The notes under the pieces: model-generated | The model's input: the letters and a program-made list of their open reading frames with translations, nothing else | What the model was told of the DNA's origin: nothing | The model's database searches: none | NCBI RefSeq assembly: GCF_036850765.1 | Contig: NC_089492.1 | Location: 98,723,022 to 98,787,021, forward strand | Length of the DNA stretch: 64,000 bases | DNA from: Saccopteryx bilineata | Lineage: Eukaryota > Chordata > Mammalia > Chiroptera > Emballonuridae | Direction: 5' to 3' | Made by a program: the position numbers and the translations under genes | In this document: piece by piece, positions 10,801 to 19,239 of the stretch | How positions within the stretch are numbered: the first letter of the stretch is position 1 | Layout of the letters: the number at the start of each line of letters is the position of its first letter

Positions 10801-11529
10801 TGTGCCTGTTACTATGTGCTGCCTGATCCAGCTGCATGTTCTTAGATTGGGGAGATGTGTGTCTACCCCAAACTAAATCTGAGTGTTGTCAGCCCAGTTT
10901 CAGAGTGCCGGCTGCCTTCGTCTCCATTCTAGGGGGACTGGGCTGCATTTCAGCTTTCTCCTAGGAAATGAATCTTTCTGCCCTTTTCAGAAAGTGGCCA
11001 AGCCCTCACCCCTGGGCATACAAAGTTCTCATTTGAGCTCCATCCCCAACCCACAGAGTACCGGCGCCTGGCGGACAGCACCATCCCCCAGGAGGACTAC
11101 CGCTGCTGGCCATCCTACCACCACGGAGGCTGCCTTCTCTCTGTGTTCAGCCTGGCTGAGGCCGTGGATGTCTGTGAGAGCCATGCCCAGTGCCGGGCCT
11201 TTGTGGTCACCAACCAGACTACCTGGACAGGTGAGTCAGTGGGAAATGACATCATGAGGCCCATGATTGAACTTTCCCAGAAGAGATTGACTGATAGTGG
11301 CCCCCCATCAGAAACCAGAGATGATGAGAAGACTGAGATGATAAGAGACAAATATATAGGTCCTCACAGCAGTCACATTAGAGTGGCCCTACCTGCAGGC
11401 AGAGAAACGTCCAGACCTATTTAACTCTTACCTCTGTCCCCAGGTCGGCAGCTGGTCTTTTTCAAGACGGGATGGAGCCATGTGGTCCCTGATCTCAACA
11501 AGACCACATATGTGAGGGGCTCTGGCTGA
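2583..11529 (+). CDS. PKDCC: PKDCC, secreted protein kinase (VLK/SgK493), seven exons
   Basis: Joined exons 2583-3206, 7421-7543, 8224-8495, 9120-9199, 9448-9552, 11057-11230 and 11444-11529 give 487 residues, close to the roughly 493 of human PKDCC. All six introns are GT-AG and keep frame. Residues 1-5 are basic and about 6-27 hydrophobic (signal peptide or signal anchor), followed by a Pro/Gly/Arg-rich segment to about 125. The kinase domain shows a Gly-rich loop near 140-147, VALK with Lys161, LLDFRPRQF with Asp273 in place of a classical HRD loop, and TDLDD with Asp290 in place of DFG. The Cys-rich C-terminal part has several N-glycosylation sequons (for example Asn132 and Asn315). The family is known to act in the Golgi and extracellularly, phosphorylating tyrosines on secreted proteins, with roles in long-bone, palate and lung development. 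The start at 2583 is the first in-frame ATG and has G at -3. Identification is from memory of the family. Confidence 0.96.
3207..5870 (+). other. PKDCC intron 1, first part
   Basis: Unique intronic DNA of normal composition. A CA-rich microsatellite lies at about 5624-5667. No exon-like segment or clear transposon was recognised. Confidence 0.6.
5624..5667. repeat. CA/CACATA microsatellite
   Basis: Imperfect (CA)n with interspersed TA dinucleotides in PKDCC intron 1. Confidence 0.9.
5875..5968. promoter_or_regulatory. Candidate intronic enhancer (intron 1)
   Basis: An AT-rich island in a GC-rich intron. It contains TTGATTAATACC, CGTTAAC, TTTAATGA and GTTTAATAA, a cluster of homeodomain/HNF1-like half sites directly after a run of G at about 5860-5871. 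Not assignable to a repeat. Function is inferred from motif clustering only. Confidence 0.3.
6925..7152 (+). repeat. MIR SINE
   Basis: The core reads like MIR: GTGTGACCTTGTACAAGTAA, CTCTGAG, a ...TACCTGTAAA... segment and an ending like ...AGCACAATGTCTGGC. Lies in PKDCC intron 1. Confidence 0.85.
7421..7543 (+). CDS. PKDCC: PKDCC coding exon 2
   Basis: Acceptor CTTCTTCCAG ends at 7420 and donor GTGAGC begins at 7544. The 123 nt encode residues 209-249, starting [14 protein letters not shown] and ending WEDRFR, phase 0 on both sides. This is the hinge-side part of the kinase N-lobe. Confidence 0.95.
7735..7806. repeat. (CT)n(CA)n microsatellite
   Basis: About 20 CT units followed by about 12 CA units, within PKDCC intron 2. 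A likely polymorphic length repeat. Confidence 0.95.
8224..8495 (+). CDS. PKDCC: PKDCC coding exon 3 (catalytic core)
   Basis: Acceptor CCCCTCAG ends at 8223 and the donor GTGACT follows 8495. The 272 nt encode residues 250 to about 340. It holds the catalytic-loop equivalent LLDFRPRQF and the metal-binding-like [10 protein letters not shown], then a Cys-containing stretch with an NFT sequon. Ends phase 2 inside an Arg codon. Confidence 0.95.
9120..9199 (+). CDS. PKDCC: PKDCC coding exon 4
   Basis: Acceptor CTGCCCCAG ends at 9119 and donor GTGAGC starts at 9200. The 80 nt encode [20 protein letters not shown] and continue through SIVNAT, C-lobe helices with an NAT sequon. Ends phase 1. Confidence 0.94.
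9448..9552 (+). CDS. PKDCC: PKDCC coding exon 5
   Basis: Acceptor CACCCTGCAG ends at 9447 and donor GTGAGT starts at 9553. The 105 nt encode [20 protein letters not shown] and continue to QNSTAGRA, with an NST sequon. Ends phase 1. The last residues (AGRA) differ from my recollection of the human Ser-rich sequence. Confidence 0.93.
9760..9945 (+). repeat. MIR SINE
   Basis: A MIR-like core (GTGATTTTGAGCAAGTTACA, CTCATCTGTGAATTGGG, GTATTACCTGCCTCACA) and tail, in PKDCC intron 5. Confidence 0.8.
10160..10272. promoter_or_regulatory. Candidate intronic enhancer (intron 5)
   Basis: Non-repeat sequence with GTAAATAAA (FOX-type, 10189-10197), GAACAATGG (SOX-type, 10210-10218), CCGTTTATGG and CTGTAAATCA within 80 bp. 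Placement inside PKDCC and the mix of SOX, FOX and HOX-like cores suggest a regulatory element; conservation was not tested. Confidence 0.3.
10640..10730. repeat. hAT-Charlie MITE fragment (MER5-like)
   Basis: CTGAATCAGAATCTGCATTT, ATTCACATGCACAG and TTTGAGAAGCCAACT resemble the terminal part of MER5-type hAT MITEs. Degenerate and one-ended. Confidence 0.55.
11057..11230 (+). CDS. PKDCC: PKDCC coding exon 6
   Basis: Acceptor CCCACAG ends at 11056 and donor GTGAGT starts at 11231. The 174 nt encode the Cys-rich segment [20 protein letters not shown] through [19 protein letters not shown], with an NQT sequon. Ends phase 1. Confidence 0.95.
11444..11529 (+). CDS. PKDCC: PKDCC coding exon 7 and stop
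   Basis: Acceptor TGTCCCCAG ends at 11443. The 86 nt encode [20 protein letters not shown] and TTYVRGSG, followed by TGA at 11527-11529. Contains an NKT sequon close to the C-terminus. Confidence 0.95.
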
Positions 11530-12335
11530 CTTCTCTGAGGGCTCAGCCGACCATCCCCGTCAGCTGGGCTTGCCTGTGGAGGGAGGGACTTGCACTCGCA
11601 GCACTGCATGTCACCTGGGAACCGCTGCAGACAAGGCCATCATCCCAGACAGACTGAGGTTACCAGGACAATGTGCAATAATGCCAAATGTTAAAATGTG
11701 AGTTTACCAGTCTAGGTATGGGACTGCTGGCTCCAGGGCTGGAATCCTGGGGGGCTGACTGGCTCTCCACCCCTCTGAGCTGCCAGCAGGGCTCAGGCTG
11801 GTCTCCCCTTGGGGAGCTGCCCCTCACTGGGACATTTCGTGGGCAGCCCCATCACTGTGTTTGTAGTGTGAGAATGTAGCCAAAGCCCCGGCTGCTGCTG
11901 CTGCTGTTGCTACAGGTGCCATGGCCTAGGGGGGCTGCATGGGGACAGTCGGTCACAGAGTGTTCTCTCAGCTAGTTCTGGACAGGAGACTTGATGGGAA
12001 GTCAGTGATTCTGTGCCTGGGAAGGCCACCTCTGACCACCAGACCGGGGTCTCTCATGGGCCAGCCCGGAGACGGGCAGAGGAGCACACATGGTATGAGC
12101 CAAGACCGGGGTGGAGGGGCAGGTTGCGGTTTGAGCCAGGACCCGGGGCGAGGGTAGGGCCGGGGCCTTTCTGCCTCATTTGCTTTCAATGAAAGCCACG
12201 AAACAGCCAAAACTAGCCTCTCCCTCCTCCTGGAGTTTGTATATCCAGAAGCTTTTGTATTTCCTGTTCATTAAAATGTTTATTTTTTTAAAAAAGGAAA
12301 CTCAATCAATTAATAAAATGATGTTTCACGGCAAG
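11530..12335 (+). other. PKDCC: PKDCC 3' UTR with two poly(A) signals
   Basis: After the stop, about 800 bp of non-coding sequence runs to two poly(A) hexamers: ATTAAA at 12270-12275, followed by a T-rich stretch, and AATAAA at 12312-12317. Either could end the transcript; the mRNA end near 12290-12335 is inferred. A short CTG repeat lies at about 11894-11907. Confidence 0.7.
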
Positions 12336-12340
12336 GCCTC
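12270..12340 (+). terminator. PKDCC polyadenylation region
   Basis: ATTAAA at 12270 and AATAAA at 12312, with T-rich (12278-12289) and TG-containing downstream sequence. No other good signal lies between the stop codon and 12.6 kb. Confidence 0.6.
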
Positions 12341-13729
12341 TTCCCAAGCCACAGTTTCTTGGGCTGACTTTGCTAGTCCTCAGTTATGTCTCTGTGGGTG
12401 TTTGGGGGAGGGGCAGTGTGTCATGAGGAATGACCTTTGAGGGAATCTGTTTTCAGGCCCTCCTCTAATGGTGTCCACCTCCCTTCTTGGCCATCCACAC
12501 CCATTTCCAGACCAAAGGCAGGAGAGGGACTCTTGCCCCTGAGGAGGTTTGCATTTTAACACTCACTGCTTCTTACATACAGAGCCTTTACTCAAAGGAG
12601 TGATGTCCTAATGGTGCGATGTCAACCATCTCAGGGGACCCCAAGCCAGGGGACTCCAGTCAGGTCAGCTCTGCCTCTGTACAGGGTTTGGGCCTGGCCA
12701 TCACTACCACTGCCCTCCACGAGGTAATGGGCACTTCTCCTTTTCAGAGCCTTTCTTTGAGCAAGAAATATATAGAAAGCAAAGAGAAAGGAAGGCCTGG
12801 GAAAAGACCGTTTGCCTCCCCTGGGCCAGGAGGGACGGTTGAGCAGGGGAAGGGCAGTGTATGGAAGCCCAGAGGAAAAAGAAGAACAGAGTGTTGGAGA
12901 TCACACTGAGGCCAGAGAGAGAGAGACCCAATATGGATGCAATTTTTCTAACCTGAAATCCCACCTCTTCTCTCTTGTACACCATTCTGCTTCTAGAACA
13001 TTCTCAGAGGGCACAAACCTTTGAGAACTTTAAAATAGAATAACCAAACTTTAACTCAACCTAAGTTCTCCTCAATAGGTGTGGTTGGTGTAGTTTCTCA
13101 AATGCAAAATGTCCTTGTAGTTCAAAAGGATGGAGGGGTTGGAACCCTCATCTTCGATGCCGCTTGGACCCTCAGGGATGCACCTCACCACCCTGCGCCT
13201 GACCCACACGCTGCACAACTTGCCTTCGGCTACCTGGCCTTGGTGATTGTGGTGGGGGAGGGTCAGAGCCTTCACAGACCCGCACACTGTGACTCAGCTG
13301 TCGGGTCCTGCCATGCTCAGCACCCTCAGTCACCGCCTCTCCATGGAGGACCTCAGCTCTCGTCAGCCTCCCAACTTCTTTCCTCAGCGGAGTTCACGCA
13401 CACACATGTAGCCTGTCCTGTGCCCTCTGTTACTCTCCAACTGCCAAGCAGCCTGGGGGCTCTGAGAGCAGGAGGAAGCATGTCACCGCACTGGCCTAAG
13501 AACGGGCCACAGGGTGGGGACAGGAAGGTCTGGGGTCTGTGCAGTCCAGAGGAAAACAAAGGGCTTGGTCACAGTCAGCAGAGAGGGTCACAGAGCCTAG
13601 GAACTGTGTGACTCAGTGAGGGAAGGGGAAGCTGTAGATTAACCAAGCACTACCTTCTGGGATTCTAGAAGTTTCCATCCAAACAAGGGATGCACTGGTC
13701 AGTGGAGAGTGACAGTCTCTGGCCTCCAT
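12340..13729. other. Intergenic DNA downstream of PKDCC
   Basis: Unique sequence with no recognised gene. A slightly GC-rich stretch at 13.13-13.55 kb has open frames on both strands but no splice-supported exon or known domain. Confidence 0.5.
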
Positions 13730-13832
13730 GAGTAATGGCTATCATTCCAATTTTACAGACCTGAAAATTAAAGCTCAGGTCACAGGTGAGCATTAAAACA
13801 CAGCCCTAACTCCCAAGCCTGTTCCCAAGGGG
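13730..13832 (-). repeat. MIR fragment
   Basis: CCAATTTTACAGACCTGAAA with AGCTCAGGTCACAGGTGAGC is the reverse-strand MIR core. Confidence 0.65.
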
Positions 13833-13929
13833 ATATGGCAGCAAGAGGAGTCTAAGTAAGAGTTAGGGAGCCCTCGCTTACTTGCAGTGTGTGACAGACT
13901 AAAATAGAGGTCCAAAGCATGTAAAACCA

Positions 13930-14102
13930 GCCCTGGCTAGGTGGCTCAGTGAATAGTGTCCTAGCATGCCAAGGTTGTGGGTTCGATCCCCAGTCAGGGC
14001 ACATACAAGAAGCAACCAATGAGTGCACAACCAAGTGGAACAATGAGTTGATGCTTCTCCCTCTCCCCCACCCTCCCAAATCAATGGGGGGAAAATTGAA
14101 TT
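13930..14102 (+). mobile_element. tRNA-derived bat SINE (VES/MEG type)
   Basis: The tRNA-like head has A-box-like TAGGTGGCTCAG and B box GGTTCGATCCC, followed by CAGTCAGGGCACATACAAG, a CT-rich body and an A-rich end. Flanked by imperfect target duplications AAAGCATGTAAAACC (13914-13928) and AAAGCACATAAAACC (14104-14118). Confidence 0.85.
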
Positions 14103-14616
14103 AAAGCACATAAAACCTTTTTAGAAAAACTCACCCACAGGTGAGTGAGGGGATGGTACATAGCTCCTTCCTCCCTGAGTGAGTTACCTCAGCCCCTATA
14201 CCTGGGAGCAAACTTGGCCAGGATGAGGGCAGCAGAGTGGAGGGAAGGGCGTATGCAGCTGGGAGTGGAGAGGTGATGGACTGCCCTGAAAGGAAGATCT
14301 GAGTGAAAAAGCCTGAGGCAAAATGATCCCTCCCCCCAGATCCTCGTTTACATGTAGCCACCTGTCTCCCTGGAACACTTTCAGTTGCTGGGTACATTCT
14401 GTCCCCTTCCTGTGGAAGCCAGAACCATCACCCCCTCCCCAAAGTCTGTGTCCCTTCCACTCCACTGCACAGCCAGCCATACCCAGGTGTAGTGCATAGG
14501 AGTAATACATTCCCCCAACTGAAGCCAGGGGAGGGATGCCAGTGGGTCCTTTCCAGGGTTCCTGGTCCCCCCCCCCCCCACAAGGCTCTGGAGGAATTCC
14601 GGCCACTCCTGCTTTT

Positions 14617-14812
14617 TGCTCACTGCGTGATCTGGGCTGTAACAAAACCCTGAGCTTCCACGTCCTCTTCTGCAAATGTTAGCTGAATAATATATGCTTC
14701 ACAGGAGTGTTACAGTAATTGAATGAAATCATGATGTCTTAGCCAGTGTCCGCAAACAGTGAGTGCTTAGGAAATACTGGCTGATACCATCATTGTTACT
14801 GCTTTGAATAAT
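14617..14812 (+). repeat. MIR SINE
   Basis: TCACTGCGTGATCTGGGCTG, CCTCTTCTGCAAATG and GAGTGCTTAGGAAATACTGG follow the MIR order on the + strand. Confidence 0.65.
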
Positions 14813-14823
14813 AAACTCAGCCC

Positions 14824-15054
14824 TTTTTTTTTTTAAGTCACAGAGGCAAGTCTTTTTTTTATTATTATTATTATTATTGATTTTACAGAGAGAGGAGGGG
14901 AGAGAACAAGAAGTATCAAGTCATAGTTGCTTCATTTTAGTTGTTCATTGATTGATTATTGTATGTGCCTTGACCGGGCAAGCCCAGGGTTTTGAACCGG
15001 CGACCTCAGCATTCCCAGTCAATGCTCTATCCACCGCGCCACCACAGGTCAGGC
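14824..15054 (-). mobile_element. tRNA-derived bat SINE (minus)
   Basis: Reverse copy: poly-T/ATT tail, GA-rich body, TGTGCCTTGACCGGGCAAGC, B box in GAACCGGCGACC, and an end in CCACCACAGGTCAGGC. Short duplications CTCAGCCCTT at 14816-14825 and 15057-15066 flank it. A second T tract with AAGTCACAGAGGCAAG lies in the tail. Confidence 0.85.
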
Positions 15055-15066
15055 AGCTCAGCCCTT

Positions 15067-15821
15067 AACATTCATCCACCACCTGGCCTGGAAGAGAATC
15101 CAGGTGGGGGGAGAGGACCAAAGCCCAGCCGGACTGACCCCATACCCACCCCTAGCAAGCTCAACAGGGAACACTGCCACCGCCTGGAAGAGGTGGAGTC
15201 CAGCTCTTCGGGTCAGTGCCCTGGGAGTTGAGTGTGTGGCAGACAGAAGGAGGAAGAGGTTAACATGAAAGCAGAAAATGGGATTAAGAGGCCTCAGGGT
15301 AACGTGCCCACCCACCCCCATCCATGACAACGGCTTCTAGCTTTCACTTTATGGCTTCTGGAGTCCGGAGCAGAGCATGTAAGGCTTGGTCTCCCCTGTT
15401 CCCAGGGGCAGAGCCAGGAAGAGGCGTGGTAGACTCAGAGCATGAGACCGCTCAGTCAGAGGAAGAGGGGCCAGGCTGCCATGCTTTCTCTGTTAATCCT
15501 CACGGCAGCAGTGAAGAGGAGTGACAACAGCCCAGGGAGGTAAGGATTTCAAGCCTAGGCGATTGCCCTGAAAACCTTGTCCCTTTCCTCTACCCACTGT
15601 CTCACACGGGAGCACAGTGTCTCCCTGGACCCAAATATCAGTGACCCACTCAAACCTGCCACTTCCCTTGGGAATTACACCCAGACTCAGTCTGCCTTTG
15701 ACAGGAAGCCCAAAAGACAAAAGAGACCAGTTCTGCCTCTCCGGCATCCTCCCATAAGGATGAGAATGTCCGCAAAGAGCCTTTTTAAAGGGTCCCTTTG
15801 AGGTCTGCTGTGCAGGGCATG

Positions 15822-15856
<35 letters not shown>

Positions 15857-17900
15857 TCTTCTCTCTGTGACTCCAGGCCAGCGCTGCCCCCTTGGGTGGA
15901 GAAAGTGCTTCATCTCCTTCACTACACAAAGGAGATAGACCACAGCAGTTCTTAAAAATTACCTGTCAAGCTCTAGAGGATCCCTGATGACCATGTAGGG
16001 GGAAGCTTATTCTCCCACCCCATCCCATAAAATACTTTCAGACCCCTTTTTAGGAGTATGCTCCCTTGTCCTCCTGCCCATACTACCCAGTCCCTCACTT
16101 CCTCTTACCTGCCTTCTGCTGGCCTCATTCCAGCTCCAGGTGGCTCTCCTGAAGTGCAGTGACAGGACAGACCCCCCCCCCCTACCATTCGGGTCCCAGC
16201 AGGAAATGTAGAGCACAATGAACAAAAGATATATTAACAAATGTGTGGGTACAGGACAACCCCAAGGGATTACTGTTGTAATTTGGGGCTGGTAGCAGTA
16301 GAGCGCAACCACCTCTGCTTGAGGGAAGGGAAGGGGGTGTCTGTTACCAAAAGCCGGAAGACAAGTCCCGTCACCACACTCCCTGCCCCCCAACCCCCAT
16401 CTCCTGTGGAGCTCTTCCTTGCTCAAACCTACCTTGGAGCCAGAGGGAGCTGGAGGTGAGGTCTGTAACAGGCCACTAAGAGAGCAGGGGAAGGAGCATC
16501 AGAGGAGTGGACCCAGCACTCCACCCCACTTCTTATTTGAGCTTTTGTTGGGCTTGAGGGGAGGGCGAGAGAAGACTTCCCTTATTTGTGCCCAGTTCCA
16601 TTCTTACCCATTCAGCCACTTGTTCCATTTGGATGAAGGAACACACAAACCTTCAGGGAGTCCGCTACCCCATACATTCTCGTCTGGGGTGTGACCATCT
16701 GCAAGGAGACAAAACTTGGTTCTTGGGAGATAAAAAAAAATCTTAGCAACCACAAAGGTTTCTGGACCTCCAAAGGACCACAATACATAAACAGATATAC
16801 AGTATGTCTGTGCTATTAAAATTTCACGAAGGCAGTGGCAATTAGGAAGAAAAAAATCCACAAGAGTACTTGGTGGGGGAGGGGCAACAATGAAAAATAG
16901 GTTAAGCACTGGATTAGAGTGACTCATAACTCTTTTCTTGGGCTGTCACTGGGAGCTTCTAATCTGTCACCTTGTACAGTTCACAATAAAAACAAAATGC
17001 AATTTTAACTATTTTTCACTTAGTGCTTAACTGAACCTACCCTTGCCTGTGATGAACATCTTAGACCATTCCTGAGCCTCCTGCATCTCCTTGCAGTTTA
17101 CAGCCTTCGGTTATCATCCCATCAGGGAAGAGCTCAAGGTCATCGGCAAACCAGGGGATTTCAATATGTACCTGCTCTTCTCTCTACCACTCAAGCCACA
17201 AAATACTTCTTGAGTGCTAGTCATTTTAACGAACACCAAAATATCAGACATGCCTCTTGCCTTTTGAGAGCTCACAGTGTCACTAGAGATGTCACAAAGT
17301 GGACAAATTCAACAAGGCGGTGTATGAGCTGTGACCACAGGGCAATGAGGCCAGTTTCCACATGTGGCTTGTGAAAGGAGAGGGCTTGTCGGGCACATCT
17401 CAAATCACTAAGATTCAGTTAAACTGGTCCCCTAAGAGCATCAGTTCCCCAGCAGGCACCCTGCCGTTAACTCTTTCCCACCCAGAGTAAAGTTTGTCTA
17501 TCCTTATTCTGCATTTCTTATCTCTAAACCTGTCCCCTACTGTCACTAGACATTCCCTTCATTCCCATGGCAACTCAACAGGCTTTGGTGTGAAGCCTGT
17601 CAGAGGCTTCTTGCAAGTGTAAATAGAGTGTGTCTACTGTTTCCCCCCTTATCCATACACTTATTGGGCCCTTCAAAGAGCTCTAGTAGATTAGAGAGGC
17701 AAGATTTCTCCTTACCAAAGACAGGCTGCCTTTCTACCGGAGGCGGAGTTGTTCAAGTGCTCTGTAATCCTGCCCTTAGAAGTTTTGCTGACTTGCCTGG
17801 CATGGAAACAAGACTTGTGGGCCATTTCCCAGAAGCCCCTCCAGCACCCTTCCGTTCTTGAGCACCGAGGTCAGTCTCAAGAAAAAGCTCTCATTTTGTC
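15067..17900. other. Intergenic DNA
   Basis: Mostly unique sequence. An (AC)n microsatellite lies at 15823-15854. Several frames are open by chance, and no splice-consistent exon or recognisable protein was found. Confidence 0.5.
15823..15854. repeat. (AC)n microsatellite
   Basis: About 16 AC units, uninterrupted. Confidence 0.95.
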
Positions 17901-17904
17901 CTGC

Positions 17905-18300
17905 CCTCCCATAATATTAATCTGCTTATTTATTTGAGGAAAAACGTGCAGGCAAAATAAAAATAAAATGCACCGTATGCTTTGCTTTCCATTGCTTGGA
18001 GATTTAAGGCACTGTTATTAATCTGGACTCATACAGAATATAATAGTGAGGTTATCTGTATCGCATTTCATTTTATGACATATCACCTTGTTTACACTGC
18101 TCTTTAGGTTGTTTATAGGATATAGATTACCTTTAAATGCTCTGGTCTCGTTTAGTCATTTTTTTTCCCTCCTGTCAATAAAAAATTTTAAAGGCAGCCA
18201 TTGTTCTCAGAAATGACTATTGTACTTAGGGCATAAAGATGCTTTAATCAGAAAAGACAGTTTGTCTTGTATCTTGGCCTCCTATATCTCTCTGAACCAG
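17905..18300. promoter_or_regulatory. Candidate downstream enhancer (AT-rich non-repeat block)
   Basis: A unique AT-rich block about 6 kb past PKDCC. The 10-mer TATTAATCTG occurs twice (about 17915 and 18016), containing the PITX/OTX-type TAATCT. CAATAAAAA (18175-18183, HOX13-like) lies 15 bp before CCATTGTTCTC (18198-18208, a strong SOX-type site). No repeat family fits. The motifs are seen; enhancer activity is inferred from PKDCC's developmental role. Confidence 0.35.
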
Positions 18301-18639
18301 ACTTTGATGCTATGTGGAGTTTTCTGACTCCATCGTTGAGCTATGCAGCATTTTGCAGTTAGTAAGAGCAAATGAGTTTCTTCTTTAAACACAGGCCTCT
18401 GCTTAGCACATTTAGTACTATTTGACTTGGGTCTCAAGATAATGCTATTCCTGGAATGGACTTCACATGCTGAAAAAAAAAATTTTTTTTTAATTACCCA
18501 CAATCCTATCACATATGCTAGAATGACCTTTTCTTTCCTATAGCCTCTCCAACAGTGTGCTGAGGTGAAGAGATTTATACAGGCTACTTTGGGGTTAGGA
18601 ATTTACAGATTAACTCTTTAATGCACGAGTCATTATATA

Positions 18640-18935
18640 AACCTTTTGTGCTACTTCTGAAAATATATTATGACCAAACAATTCAAAATATAGAAAGATT
18701 CAATGCACACAAATGTTCCTTGCAACATTATCTAGGATTACAAAAATGAAAGATCATATAGCAATATGACAAAATACATAAATTAGAGTGTTAAATAAAA
18801 AATGCAGGATGCAATTAAGTAAAAATGAATGTGAAAAAAAGACTGAAAGGAAGGAACACACAAGACATAATTTGGCAAGGGTGACAAACTAGTATTTTTA
18901 AAAAATTTTTTTGTATTTATGATGTTGCATAATTT
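18640..18935 (+). repeat. L1M 3'-end-like fragment
   Basis: Phrases such as AATGTTCCTTGCAACATTAT, GAGTGTTAAATAAAAAATGC and AATTAAGTAAAAATGAATGT resemble old L1M 3' UTR sequence. Degenerate. Confidence 0.5.
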
Positions 18936-19030
18936 TCATTTTTAAAATTATTTTTAATTCCATAACAGTTTCAATAGATTAAACAAGCAACTCAATCTTT
19001 TTTAAACCTAAAGTAGGACCAAAAACTCTC

Positions 19031-19231
19031 CTATTTATTTTTTTATTAATTGATTGATGTTAGAGAGACAGAGAGAGGAAGGAGGGAGAGAGGGAGATAG
19101 CAGCATTCGCTTGTTGTTCTACTAGTTGTGCATTCATTGGCCATTCCCTATATGTGTCCTGACCAGGGATCGAACCTGCAACCTTGGTATTTCAGGATGA
19201 TGCTCCACCAACTGAGCTAACTGGCCAGGGT
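19031..19231 (-). mobile_element. tRNA-derived bat SINE (VES/MEG type, minus)
   Basis: T-rich start, GA-rich body, TATATGTGTCCTGACCAGGG, GATCGAACCTGCAACCTTGG (B box complement), and an end ACTGAGCTAACTGGCCAGGG. Complete head; diverged body. Confidence 0.85.
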
Positions 19232-19239
19232 TTCTACCT

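Noticed and set aside
13072..13611. Short exon or gene downstream of PKDCC
   Set aside because: Overlapping frames on both strands with no splice signals or family resemblance.
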